Positions 6,688 to 14,847 are shown, counted from the stretch's first letter. The stretch is 64,000 nt of DNA from Pseudomonas maumuensis (GCF_019139675.1 NZ_CP077077.1:3720001-3784000); one strand, 5' to 3'. Notes: generated from the letters alone by a model not told the origin. Program-made: numbers and translations.

Positions 6688-6905
6688 TTAGGACGCGAGG
6701 ATGAAGTCCGCCGCCGTCACACTGGCCGCATCCGCCACCCCGACCAGACGAATGGAGTCGGGCCCACCGAAACTGACCAGCGTATCGTCGCCCACATCGG
6801 CAATGCTGACATTGACGGCAAAGCTCGCCGCGGTAATGTTCAGCGCCGTGATATCCAGGCGGTCCTGGCCGCCTGCCGGGGCGGCGTCGCTGGGCAGCCT
6901 GGGGG
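6688..6905 (-). pseudogene. C-terminal remnant of a type I-secreted RTX-like adhesin
   Basis: An open stretch on the minus strand ends at TAA 6688-6690 and translates to a typical type I secretion C-terminal target domain: DRLDITALNITAASF, then VSIADVGDDTLVSFGG, DSIRLVGVADAASV and a final AADFILAS. The DxIDLxxL...DxxxL..G...I.L.GV....L...DFI layout is that of the last ~60 residues of large Ca-binding surface proteins. There is no start codon, no repeats and no transporter here, and the upstream side is not coherent coding, so it is a leftover fragment of a deleted gene. The plus strand at about 6905-6960 also has a short coding-like run (DDIDQINRYLGPELL) of unknown origin. Confidence 0.65.
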
Positions 6906-7044
6906 AATGACGATATCGACCAGATCAACCGCTACCTGGGGCCGGAGTTGTTGGTCAACAAACTAGGTCGATTCACAGCCCCACGACATCCGCCCACGGA
7001 TTGGCGATACTACGCGGCCCTCATCCATGAAAAGGACTTCGCTG

Positions 7045-7653
7045 ATGAAGCGACTGCTTGCCCTCACCCTTCTCACCCTGGCCATCGCCGGCTGCGACAA
7101 GGCCGACCAGGCCACCGCAGTGTCCGGCCAATGCGCCAAGGACATCGACTGCAAAGGTGAGCGCATCTGTGAAAGCGGCCAGTGCGTCAACCCGCAGCCC
7201 CAGGCCGCGATACTGGCCAAGCCTGCCGTCACCGCGCCGCTGGCGCCGAGCATCGCCTATGAACCGTTGCCGATCAGCGACGAAGGCGCCGGTCCGTTCC
7301 GCGTCCAGAGCATGGAACTGGGCACCGCTTTGAACTACCAGTCTCGGGCAGGCGTGATGAACGTCATGGAGTCCATCGTCGCCGACACCGAAGGCACTGG
7401 CTACGTCGCCATCGAAAAAGCCTACGCCTTCGGCCCGAGCCGATATGTGCTGGTAGTGTCCACGGGCGAAGGCGGCAATGCCTGCCCGGCGTCCACCTAT
7501 GTCTTCAGCTTCGACACCAGCGGTGAGTACGTGGACGGCAAGGCCGAAGTGGACGGCTGTTCGGAAATGGTCGAAAGCCTGGCCGAAGGCAACAAGCTGA
7601 CCATCAAGAAGGATGGCGCCGCGACCGTGGTGTACAACGGCCAGGTGAAGTAA
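7045..7653 (+). CDS. predicted lipoprotein of unknown function
   Basis: 202-residue protein with a lipoprotein signal peptide: MKRLLALTLLTLAIAGC, lipobox IAGC with the acylated Cys at 17. The mature part has a short Cys-rich loop (GQCAKDIDCKGERICESGQC), a Pro/Ala-rich linker, then a ~120-residue domain with ACPASTYVF and EVDGCSEM cysteines that could pair. The ATG at 7045 is chosen because AAGGA lies 8 bases upstream; the ATG at 7027 has none. No catalytic motif is seen. It stands alone between the adhesin remnant and the convergent FecR-like gene. Function unknown; envelope location is the supported part. Confidence 0.8.
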   Translation: MKRLLALTLLTLAIAGCDKADQATAVSGQCAKDIDCKGERICESGQCVNPQPQAAILAKPAVTAPLAPSIAYEPLPISDEGAGPFRVQSMELGTALNYQSRAGVMNVMESIVADTEGTGYVAIEKAYAFGPSRYVLVVSTGEGGNACPASTYVFSFDTSGEYVDGKAEVDGCSEMVESLAEGNKLTIKKDGAATVVYNGQVK

Positions 7654-7711
7654 GTGACCGGCGCGTTGCAGGTCACGGCCACACGCTGTCCAGCCGCTGA
7701 AACAGACGGAC

Positions 7712-8503
7712 TCAGGCCGGCACCACGTTGACCCAGAACCCCAGCACCCGCTGGACCCGGACCGGCAGCACTTCGCTCAGCAGCGTCAGGCTGTCGTCCG
7801 GCTGGTCGAGGGACAACGATCTGCTGACCCGCAATCCCGCGATCCGTGGGTCGCACCTGAGCACGCCGGGGCGATAGTTGTCGAGCTCCTCCAGCACCTC
7901 GGCCAGGGGCATGCTCTCGGCCACCAGGTGTCCGTGGGTCCAGGCTCCGGCCCCATCCGGCAGTGCAACGCTCGGGGTGCTGCCCTTGTCGCCGAACAGC
8001 TGCTGCCAACCGCCTTCAAGTGCCACCGACGCTGTCGAACCACACGCGACCGACGCCACGCCATCGAGCATCTGCACCAGGGTGGCGCCGGCCTGTTGCT
8101 GAACGATGAAGCGTGCCGCCTGCCCCGGCAGAATGCGTACCTGCGCAGTTCGCAGGCTGACTCCAGTGCCCTGCGTCACCTCCAGCAGCACCCGTCCACG
8201 TTGCAAGGTCACGGCGCGGCCAACGCTGTCCAGCGCGCTGCGACTGTCCAGTAGCACTGAAAGGCCCGACGCCAGCCGCCAGCCACGTCGCTGCCCCGTA
8301 CCAGTGGCGCAATCGCTGAGCAGGGTTGGCAGCGCGCCGCACTGGCTCAGGCCATAACCACTGGCGAGGAGCGCAGCGCTCGCGGTCAGGCCGCCGAGCA
8401 ATGCACGCCGCGATACCTTTACCCGGCCACCCCAGGTCCCCAGCGGCTCGGCGTCAGTGTTCTGGATCAGGTCCAGTGCCGGCTCGCGGTTGCTTGAAGA
8501 CAT
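7712..8503 (-). CDS. orphan FecR-like protein lacking the N-terminal sigma-binding region
   Basis: 263-residue protein resembling the periplasmic half of FecR anti-sigma regulators: a hydrophobic segment (RRALLGGLTASAALLASGYGL, ~33-53), then a FecR beta domain (LASGLSVLLDSRSALDSV, LLEVTQG, IVQQQAGATLVQMLDG) and the C-terminal PLAEVLEELDNYRPGVLRCDPRIAGLRVS segment, which closely parallels the end of the complete FecR at 20876-21823. It lacks the cytoplasmic ~80-residue helical domain with the WxxWxxxxP-type motif that binds the ECF sigma factor. No sigma gene precedes it and no TonB receptor follows it. A Fur-box-like site lies 34 bases upstream of the start. It may be a decayed surface-signalling system or a repurposed envelope protein. 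Confidence 0.75.
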   Translation of the reverse strand: MSSSNREPALDLIQNTDAEPLGTWGGRVKVSRRALLGGLTASAALLASGYGLSQCGALPTLLSDCATGTGQRRGWRLASGLSVLLDSRSALDSVGRAVTLQRGRVLLEVTQGTGVSLRTAQVRILPGQAARFIVQQQAGATLVQMLDGVASVACGSTASVALEGGWQQLFGDKGSTPSVALPDGAGAWTHGHLVAESMPLAEVLEELDNYRPGVLRCDPRIAGLRVSRSLSLDQPDDSLTLLSEVLPVRVQRVLGFWVNVVPA

Positions 8504-8536
8504 ACGACGACTCTCTGGGGAGGGCGAAAGACGCTT

Positions 8537-8553
8537 ATGATAATTCTTATCAT
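8537..8553. promoter_or_regulatory. Fur-box-like site
   Basis: ATGATAA-TTC-TTATCAT is a perfect 7-bp inverted repeat with a 3-base centre, very close to the Fur consensus (GATAATGATAATCATTATC). It is positioned just upstream of the minus-strand FecR-like start at 8503, so this gene should be repressed when iron is plentiful. Confidence 0.75.
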
Positions 8554-8766
8554 TTACTTTCTACCAGTTGCTTCATCCCACTCCAAGGGCAGGCCTTTCA
8601 AGATACTCGCCACAGCGCCTGCAGCGCACGCCTGGAGGACAAGCCGCGGTGTACGCGCCCTGCAGAACTTTTTCCATTTTCCCGGTCTATTGGGTGAGTG
8701 CGTTCCACGGCTGTTCCAACAGCTAGCGAACACACGTTCATTGCCAATCAGAGGTTGTCTTCACTC

Positions 8767-9162
8767 ATGAAAATCCCTGCCCCATGCATGCTGCTCGTTG
8801 GCCTGTTCGTACTCGCGGCCGCAGGCTCGGCAACCGCCGCAGCGATGAAGACTTCGATACCTCCCTCCCATACCCTCGACCTGGCGCACCGAAAGGCCAC
8901 TGAAAACCCCTGGCCAAGCCTGGCAAGCGGGCCATCGGCGCCATTGCTGGCCCATGACGACCGCTATCGCCACGACGAGCGCTGGCATGACCACCGCGAC
9001 GACTGGCGCCGGGAGCAGTGGCGCCGGGAGCAGTGGCGCCGCGAACAATGGCGCCGGGAGCAGCACCGCCGGGCAATGGAGCGGCAACGCTACTGGGACC
9101 GCCACCATGATCGCGCCCTGCACCATCGCTATGACGACGACCGCCGCTACTATCGCCGCTGA
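8767..9162 (+). CDS. secreted Arg/His-rich repeat protein
   Basis: 131-residue protein with a Sec signal peptide (MKIPAPCMLLVGLFVLAAAGSATAA). The mature protein is very basic and rich in Arg, His, Asp and Tyr: DDRYRHDERWHDHRDD, four tandem WRREQ units (9004-9063), then a MERQRYWDRHHDRALHHRYDDD tail. The pattern resembles small periplasmic RcnB/YpeC-like or metal-binding low-complexity proteins in pseudomonads, but no domain is certain. The ATG at 8767 is chosen because it begins the signal peptide; the ribosome site is weak. Clustered His/Asp/Arg suggests metal or polyanion binding, an inference only. Confidence 0.75.
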   Translation: MKIPAPCMLLVGLFVLAAAGSATAAAMKTSIPPSHTLDLAHRKATENPWPSLASGPSAPLLAHDDRYRHDERWHDHRDDWRREQWRREQWRREQWRREQHRRAMERQRYWDRHHDRALHHRYDDDRRYYRR

Positions 9163-9329
9163 TCAGCAGCCCCGAGTATCCCGACCCGTGCTGAAGTTCC
9201 ACAGGAGGCCGGAGGCCACCGCAATGCTTCCTGGAACATCTTGAAAAATCGTGCAGGCCCGACCGGTTGAATGGCAATCTAGGGCGCGCAGCAATCCCTC
9301 TTCAGGATATTCAACGGAGTCATGCACTC

Positions 9330-10145
9330 ATGGCAGCAATGGATCGCGTTTTTCATGACCTTCACCAGCAAGGGCTGTTGCTCCTGGCCAACGTGGCGGA
9401 CGCCGGCGGCGCACGCCTGGTCGAGCGCCAGGGCAGCAAGGCGGTCGCCACCAGCAGCGCCGCCGTGGCCTGGTCCCATGGTTATCAGGATGGCGACAAG
9501 CTGCCCCTGGCGCTGCTGGCCGGCACCGTCGAGTCGATGGCAAGGGTACTCAACGTACCGCTGACCGTGGATATCGAAGGCGGCTACTCGGACGTTCCCG
9601 AACAGGTCGCCAAGGTCGTGGGCAGCGTCATCGACGCAGGCGCGGTGGGCATCAATCTCGAGGATGGCACGCAGTCCCCCGAACAGCTCCTGCGCAAACT
9701 CGACGCCGCCAGAAACGCCGCCAGCCAGCGCGGGGTCGACCTGTTCATCAATGTGCGCAGCGATGTCTACCTGAAGAACCTGCTGCCCGCCGAGCAGCGC
9801 CTCGAAGAGCTCCTGCGGCGTGCCAGGCAGTATGCCGCAGGTGGCGCGAACGGGCTGTTCGCCGCCGGCGTGGTCGAACCCGGCGAGATCGCCACGCTGT
9901 GCCGTGAAGTGACGCTGCCGGTCAACCTGCTCTGGCGCGCAGGCTTGCCCGGCCCTGCCGAACTGCAACGGCTTGGCGTTCGCCGCCTGAGCGCCGGTTC
10001 GAGCATCGCCGAGTTTCTATACGGTGCCATGAGCGGCCTCACCCAGCGCTTCCTGCAAAGTGGGCAGCTCGACACCGGTGGGTTGAAGGCCCACAGCTAT
10101 GCAGAACTCAACGCTCTGATGGCCACCCAGGCTGATCGTACCTGA
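9330..10145 (+). CDS. isocitrate lyase/PEP mutase superfamily protein
   Basis: 271-residue TIM-barrel protein of the isocitrate lyase/phosphoenolpyruvate mutase superfamily. It shows the ADAGGARLVERQGSKAVATSSAAVAW opening, the Mg-binding VDIEGGYSD strand, GAVGINLEDG and FINVRSDVYLKN, in the order seen in oxaloacetate decarboxylase- and 2-methylisocitrate-lyase-like members. The usual catalytic KKCGH loop is not evident, so it is probably a carboxylate-cleaving or unknown-function subgroup enzyme. The ATG at 9330 with GGAG 10 bases upstream is preferred over an upstream start at 9267. A strong hairpin follows the stop. It sits next to the arginase-family gene, but the hairpin argues against one transcript. 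Confidence 0.85.
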   Translation: MAAMDRVFHDLHQQGLLLLANVADAGGARLVERQGSKAVATSSAAVAWSHGYQDGDKLPLALLAGTVESMARVLNVPLTVDIEGGYSDVPEQVAKVVGSVIDAGAVGINLEDGTQSPEQLLRKLDAARNAASQRGVDLFINVRSDVYLKNLLPAEQRLEELLRRARQYAAGGANGLFAAGVVEPGEIATLCREVTLPVNLLWRAGLPGPAELQRLGVRRLSAGSSIAEFLYGAMSGLTQRFLQSGQLDTGGLKAHSYAELNALMATQADRT

Positions 10146-10183
10146 GCGCGATTGGGGCGACAGGTGATCCAGCGCTGCTGCAC

Positions 10184-10215
10184 GCGCCTGTACGACAGTA
10201 GCGTCGTACAGGCGC
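10184..10215. terminator. terminator-like hairpin
   Basis: A perfect 13-bp stem (GCGCCTGTACGAC / GTCGTACAGGCGC) with a 6-base loop sits 40 bases after the PEP-mutase-family stop. The run after it is pyrimidine-rich (CTCTCTTC) rather than a clean U-tract. Confidence 0.6.
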
Positions 10216-10258
10216 CTCTCTTCAACCTCCGCGCCATCGCATTCGCGAGAACCATGCC

Positions 10259-11176
10259 ATGCAAGTGATCGCCGCCCCCTCGAACCTCGGCCTCAGCCCA
10301 CTGAGGCCCGGCCACCAACCCGGTACCTGGCGAGCCCCGTCAGCCCTGCTTGCAGCTGGCCTGCTACGGGCGATCAAGGCCAGCACCGTGAGGCATCTGC
10401 CGCGCCCGGCCTATTCAGCCGAGGCGCAGCCCGGCACCCGCCTGCGCAATGGCCACGCCCTGCGCGCGTTCAACCTCGCCCTGGCGGACATGGTGCGCGC
10501 CGCCACGCTGCAGGATGAATTCGCATTGGTCCTCGGCGGAGACTGCTCCATCCTGCTCGGCGCACTGGCCGGTGCGCGTCATGCAGGCCCGCTGTCGCTT
10601 CTCCACATCGACGGGCACAGCGACTTCCGCCACCCCGGCAACTACGACCCGGCACAGAGCCTCGGCGCCGTCGCAGGCATGGACCTGGCCCTGGCAACCG
10701 GCCGTGGCGAGGCGCTGGCGACCGACTGGCCCGGCATAACCAGCCCGCTCGTCGCCGATGCCCAGGTTATCCAGCTGGGCGAGCGCGAGAACCGTGACCA
10801 TGACTTCGCCTGGCCCGACATAAACCATACGGCCATCAACCGGATCGACGTGTTCGAGGCGCTTGCCATCGGCCCGGACGCGGTCATCGCACGGGTCAGG
10901 GAAACGCTCGCTCAGGTGCCTGACCAGGGGCTCTGGATACACCTCGACGTCGATGTGCTGGACCAGGCGATCATGCCCGCGGTCGACAGCCCCGGCTCAC
11001 CGGGCATCGCGCCCGACGACCTGGTGAAGATCCTCACCCCGTTCGTGGCGGATCGACGCTGCCGGGGCATGACGGTGACCGTCTTCGACCCTGACCTGGA
11101 CCCCGACGGGCGCTGCGCGGCGACGATCATCGAGCTGCTGGGGCGATTGCCATTTCCACCGAGCAAGACCGATTGA
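10259..11176 (+). CDS. arginase/agmatinase-family ureohydrolase
   Basis: 305-residue enzyme of the ureohydrolase superfamily (arginase, agmatinase, formimidoylglutamase), which hydrolyses guanidino or related groups with a binuclear Mn centre. The metal motifs are all present: LVLGGDCSILLG, LLHIDGHSDFR and LWIHLDVDVLDQ. The region AVDSPGSPGIAPDDL is the usual post-metal loop. The specific substrate cannot be fixed; spacing and N-terminus are closer to arginase-like than to agmatinase SpeB. The start ATG at 10259 lacks a strong Shine-Dalgarno. It is a single gene downstream of a terminator-like hairpin. Confidence 0.85.
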   Translation: MQVIAAPSNLGLSPLRPGHQPGTWRAPSALLAAGLLRAIKASTVRHLPRPAYSAEAQPGTRLRNGHALRAFNLALADMVRAATLQDEFALVLGGDCSILLGALAGARHAGPLSLLHIDGHSDFRHPGNYDPAQSLGAVAGMDLALATGRGEALATDWPGITSPLVADAQVIQLGERENRDHDFAWPDINHTAINRIDVFEALAIGPDAVIARVRETLAQVPDQGLWIHLDVDVLDQAIMPAVDSPGSPGIAPDDLVKILTPFVADRRCRGMTVTVFDPDLDPDGRCAATIIELLGRLPFPPSKTD

Positions 11177-11337
11177 AGCAGCCGCCATTTTACTTGCGTA
11201 CCGGTAGTGCCCCGCCCCCGACCCTGTGTATGCTGCTCGGGCGCGGCGAGCGGCCCACGGCGGCTTGCAGGACATCGCGCGGCCGCCCTGCGTGATCGGA
11301 CCATGACCGGGCTACCCGTATCGGACACCCCCGCCCT

Positions 11338-12201
11338 ATGCCCGTCGACCTGCAAGCGCTCTACCCCAGGCTGATCCACCTGATGCTGGACACCGTGTTC
11401 GTGGTCGACCGGGACGACACCATCGTGTTCGTGAGCGATGCCTGCGAGGCCTTGCTCGGCTACCGCGCCGAAGAGCTCACCGGCACCCCGATCACCTGTT
11501 ACATGCACCCGGACGACCTGGAGGCCACCCGCGCCTCGATCGTGCGGGTGATGAACGGCAACGCCCACTGCGACTTTCGCAACCGCTATGTGCGCAAGGA
11601 TGGCGAGATCGTGCATATCCTCTGGGCGGCCTCGTGGTCCGACGAAGTGGGCGCGCGAATCGGTGTCGCCCGCAACATCACCGCCCTCACCCAGGCCGAG
11701 CAGGAACTGCGCTTCCTGGCCCATCACGACCCGCTGACCAAACTGACCAACCGCTCGCTGTTCAACGACCGCCTCGCCGTAGCCCTAGGCACGGCGCGCC
11801 AGCAGCGCCGGCGGCTGGCCTTGCTGTTTCTCGACGTCAACGATTTCAAGGGTATCAACGATGTGCATGGCCATGCCGCCGGCGACCGCGTGCTGTGCGC
11901 CATCGCCCGGAGGTTGCAGGACAGCGTGCAGGCGGCGGATACCGTGGCGCGGATCGGCGGTGACGAGTTCATCGTGCTGCTGACCGATGTGCCGTCCGAG
12001 GATGCCGTTTACGAAGTGGTCGAGCAGATTGCCATGATCATGGAGGAGCCGCTCGGCGCCGAGTTCGGCGAAGTCAGGATGCCCTCCTGCAGTATTGGCG
12101 TGGCCTGCTACCCCAGCGATGGCGAGGATGCCGACACCTTGCTCAGCCATGCCGATGGCGAGATGTACCGCAAGAAGCGGCGGCGGGTACGAGTGGGGTG
12201 A
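11338..12201 (+). CDS. PAS-GGDEF diguanylate cyclase
   Basis: 287-residue soluble protein with a PAS domain (residues ~8-120: LMLDTVFVVDRDDTIVFVSDACEALLGYRAEEL, GARIGVARNITALTQAEQEL) linked to a GGDEF domain (~125-285: HHDPLTKLTNRSLFNDRL, LFLDVNDFKGINDVHGHAAGD, ARIGGDEFIVLLTD). The active-site GGDEF is intact, so synthesis of cyclic di-GMP is expected. The inhibitory I-site RxxD five residues upstream reads QAAD, so product feedback is probably lost. No transmembrane segment. The start is preceded by a GC-rich leader without a clear Shine-Dalgarno. No partner gene adjoins it. Confidence 0.92.
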   Translation: MPVDLQALYPRLIHLMLDTVFVVDRDDTIVFVSDACEALLGYRAEELTGTPITCYMHPDDLEATRASIVRVMNGNAHCDFRNRYVRKDGEIVHILWAASWSDEVGARIGVARNITALTQAEQELRFLAHHDPLTKLTNRSLFNDRLAVALGTARQQRRRLALLFLDVNDFKGINDVHGHAAGDRVLCAIARRLQDSVQAADTVARIGGDEFIVLLTDVPSEDAVYEVVEQIAMIMEEPLGAEFGEVRMPSCSIGVACYPSDGEDADTLLSHADGEMYRKKRRRVRVG

Positions 12202-12245
12202 TCCCCGCTCGCACCTCGACGTTGGCAAAGATCAATCGCTACCGC

Positions 12246-13121
12246 TCAGCCCTTCCAGGCCTCCACCACCACCCGCGTGGCCGCCGCGATCGTCTCGCTG
12301 TTCCAGGGCGCATCCGGCTTGACGCCACGGCTGAACACCACGAGGATCCACGGCGCCCGGCCTTTTGGCCAGATGACCGCGACATCGTTGGCCACGCCAT
12401 AGTCGCCCGACCCGGTCTTGTCGCCCACCAGCCAATCCTTCGGCACGCCGGCGCGGATGCGGGCATCGCCCGTGGTGTTGCCCTTGAGCCAGGCCTGCAG
12501 CTGTTGGCGCTCGGCAGCAGCCAGGCCATCGCCCAGCAACAGGCGCTGCAGGGTCACCCCCATGGCCAGGGGCGTGGTGGTATCACGCGGATCGCCCGGC
12601 AAGGCGGTATTGAGCGTCGGTTCGTTGCGGTCGAGGCGGAACGTCGGGTCACCCAGGCTGCGGGCGAACGCCGTCAGGCCCGGCGGGCCACCGACCAGCT
12701 CGAGCAACAGGTTGCCGGCGGTGTTGTCGCTGTACTGCACCGCGGCGGCGCAGAGCTCGGCCACGGTCATACCGGGGCCTACGTGCTTTTCGGTGACAGG
12801 GGAATACACCACCAGTTGTTCGCTGCCGTAGGCGATACGCCGCTCCAGCAAGCCTGGCTCGGCCTGGCTGCGGTGCAGGATGGCGCCGGCGAGGACGGCC
12901 TTGAAGGTACTGCAGAACGCGAAGCGCTCCTCGGCGCGCCAGGCCAGTTGCTGGCCGCTGCCCGTGTCCAGGGCCCACAGGCCGATCGTGCTGCCGCTGG
13001 CGGCCTCCAGTTGCTGCATCGGCTTGCGCATTGGGTCATCTGCCCAGGTTGGCAGGGTCAGCAGGGCCGAACAGCCGAGCGCGCCCTGAAGCACGCGACG
13101 GCGGCTGAGGGTGGGAGTCAT
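12246..13121 (-). CDS. class A beta-lactamase with Tat signal
   Basis: 291-residue serine beta-lactamase, exported to the periplasm. The N-terminus MTPTLSRRRVLQGALGCSALLTLPTWA is a twin-arginine signal. Catalytic motifs are in order: STFK (Ser70/Lys73), SDN (Ser130 loop), EPTLN (Glu166 loop) and KTG followed by SG (KTGSGDYG). Length and motifs are normal for class A enzymes and no cysteine pair around the Ser70/Ser238 positions typical of carbapenemases is obvious. The ATG at 13121 is chosen because it begins the signal; the frame stays open upstream. No ampR-like regulator adjoins it, so expression is probably constitutive and low. A chromosomal, species-level enzyme is likely. Confidence 0.92.
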   Translation of the reverse strand: MTPTLSRRRVLQGALGCSALLTLPTWADDPMRKPMQQLEAASGSTIGLWALDTGSGQQLAWRAEERFAFCSTFKAVLAGAILHRSQAEPGLLERRIAYGSEQLVVYSPVTEKHVGPGMTVAELCAAAVQYSDNTAGNLLLELVGGPPGLTAFARSLGDPTFRLDRNEPTLNTALPGDPRDTTTPLAMGVTLQRLLLGDGLAAAERQQLQAWLKGNTTGDARIRAGVPKDWLVGDKTGSGDYGVANDVAVIWPKGRAPWILVVFSRGVKPDAPWNSETIAAATRVVVEAWKG

Positions 13122-13342
13122 GCAGGTATTCCTTACGGCAATGAGCAAAAAGCGAAGGCTAGAACGTTTTAGCCTGTGCGCCAAGCCGATGATACGCCCA
13201 AGACCTGCTTGCACGGCGCAGGGTACGGGCTTCTCCTGTGGTCGAGGCTGAGACCGCGCCAGCGGCATTCTTTTCGCGCCACCGCCCTGGCCACCCTTGC
13301 GTTGACTGGCAAAAGGCAGGACAGTAACCGGGTGTTCCCGCA

Positions 13343-13678
13343 ATGAAACGGAGATTCGCCTTGACTACCGATCGCCTGAGCCTGCTCCAGTTCGAGCACC
13401 TCAGCCTGAAACCCGCCGCCGCCAGCCAGTTCGCCCTTTCGTTGAAGGAGCTTGAACAGCTGACCCTTCCCGAGCGCTACGCCTTCCGCGCAGCCCACTA
13501 CCTGGGCGACCTGGCCGAAGCGGAGAACAGCCAGCAACTGGCGGTCGCCAAGGACCAGGGCATCGGCTTCACCCAGGGCCTGCTCACCGCCGCGGCAATC
13601 GAAGACGCACTGGCGAAAAGACTGATCGAGGTCTTCAATAACGCCAGCGAACGCGCCCACAAGCTATTGCCTCAGTAA
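13343..13678 (+). CDS. small helical protein of unknown function
   Basis: 111-residue protein from the ATG at 13343, or 105 residues from a TTG at 13361 that has GGAG 7 bases upstream and is the more likely start. The sequence is helix-rich (LSLKPAAASQFALSLKELEQLTLPERYAFRAAHYLGDLAEAENS... ALAKRLIEVFNNASERAHKLLP) without signal peptide, membrane segment or known motif. Composition resembles the short DUF3077/DUF6124-type proteins common in pseudomonads, but I do not recognise a specific family. A terminator-like hairpin follows within 12 bases. Confidence 0.65.
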   Translation: MKRRFALTTDRLSLLQFEHLSLKPAAASQFALSLKELEQLTLPERYAFRAAHYLGDLAEAENSQQLAVAKDQGIGFTQGLLTAAAIEDALAKRLIEVFNNASERAHKLLPQ

Positions 13679-13688
13679 TGCCTTCAAC

Positions 13689-13709
13689 AGCCCGGCGCCA
13701 TGCCGGGCT
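13689..13709 (+). terminator. terminator-like hairpin
   Basis: An 8-bp stem AGCCCGGC / GCCGGGCT with a 5-base loop sits 10 bases after the stop at 13678. No U-tract follows on the plus strand. Confidence 0.55.
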
Positions 13710-13773
13710 CGCTCTGCCCCGATCTTGCCCTACCAGCTTCTGCGTCTCGCCTGGCACAGCCCAAGGAGTCCAC

Positions 13774-14157
13774 ATGCCCCTGGTACGCATCGATATCAAG
13801 CGCCACCCCGACCCGACCCACCTGCGCACACTCGGCCAGATCGTCTACGCCTGCCTGCGGCGCACGATCAATGTCCCCGAGCACGACAACTTCCAGGTCC
13901 TGACCGAGCACGACGGTGATCGCCTGGTGTTCGACCCTGAGTACCTGGGCATCCAGCGCTCTGACGGCCAGGTGTTCATCCAGATCACCCTCAGCGAAGG
14001 CCGCACGCTTGAACAGAAGAAGGCGCTGTACCAGGCCATTGCCGAAGGCTTCGAACGCGAGGCTGGAGTCCGCCCGCAGGACGTGTTCATCAACCTGGTC
14101 GAAGTACGCAAGGAAAACTGGTCGTTCGGCAACGGCATCGCCCAGTACGCCCTCTGA
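13774..14157 (+). CDS. tautomerase-superfamily protein
   Basis: 127-residue protein of the tautomerase superfamily. It begins MPLVRIDIKRH, so Pro2 becomes the N-terminal catalytic proline after Met removal. At ~127 residues it is the long type made of two fused beta-alpha-beta units (as in cis-CaaD, MSAD or MIF) rather than the ~62-residue 4-oxalocrotonate tautomerase. GRTLEQKKALYQAIAEGFEREAGVRPQDVFINLVEVRKENWSFGNG is the typical second unit. AAGGAG lies 5 bases before the ATG. The HD-domain gene follows 29 bases later, possibly co-transcribed. Substrate unknown. Confidence 0.88.
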   Translation: MPLVRIDIKRHPDPTHLRTLGQIVYACLRRTINVPEHDNFQVLTEHDGDRLVFDPEYLGIQRSDGQVFIQITLSEGRTLEQKKALYQAIAEGFEREAGVRPQDVFINLVEVRKENWSFGNGIAQYAL

Positions 14158-14186
14158 TCCTCAGCGCTGAACGATGGAGTCCCTCG

Positions 14187-14840
14187 ATGGCCAACGCGCC
14201 ATTCTTACCTTTGCAGCCACTGGCGGACGAACTGCTGCCCTGCTTGCCCGCCGCCTGCACCGACGGCTCCCACGACCGCGCCCATATCCAGCGGGTATGG
14301 AGCAATGCCCGGCGCATCCAGGCCAAGGAAGGCGGCGACCTTGAGATACTGCTCGCCGCCACCGTGCTGCACGACTGCGTGGCGGTGGAGAAGAACTCGC
14401 CGCTACGTGATCGGGCCTCGACGCTCTCGGCCCAGCGGGCCGCCGCGATCCTCACCGGCATGGGGTGGCCAGCGGCACGCATCGAACAGGTGGCGCATGC
14501 GGTGCAGACCCACAGCTACTCGGCAGGCATTGCGCCGCTGAGCCTGGAGGCGAAGATCCTCCAGGACAGCGATCGTCTCGATGCCATCGGCGCAATGGGC
14601 GTTGCCCGCTGCTTCTATGTCGCAGGCCGCATGGGCTCATCGCTGTACGACGTCAAGAACCCGATGGCCGAAGGACGGGACTACCGCGACAACCAGTTCG
14701 CCATCGAGCATTTCCACACCAAGCTGCTCAAGCTCGCCTCGGGCTTCCAGACCGCGGAAGGGGCCCGCCTGGCCACGCTCCGTCATGAACGGCTGGCATC
14801 GTTCCTCGACGATTTCATGGATGAGATCGGCACGGCCTGA
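14187..14840 (+). CDS. HD-domain phosphohydrolase
   Basis: 217-residue metal-dependent phosphohydrolase of the HD superfamily. The metal ligands are visible: His of SHDRAHIQRVW, the HD pair in LLAATVLHDCVAVEKNSP, and the distal Asp in KILQDSDRLDAIGAMGVARCFYVAGRMG. The layout matches the YedJ/PA-type HD proteins of about 210-230 residues whose substrates are nucleotides or small phosphorylated metabolites. It follows the tautomerase gene by 29 bases and is convergent with the Lrp regulator (8-base gap). Confidence 0.88.
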   Translation: MANAPFLPLQPLADELLPCLPAACTDGSHDRAHIQRVWSNARRIQAKEGGDLEILLAATVLHDCVAVEKNSPLRDRASTLSAQRAAAILTGMGWPAARIEQVAHAVQTHSYSAGIAPLSLEAKILQDSDRLDAIGAMGVARCFYVAGRMGSSLYDVKNPMAEGRDYRDNQFAIEHFHTKLLKLASGFQTAEGARLATLRHERLASFLDDFMDEIGTA

Positions 14841-14847
14841 GATCGAC

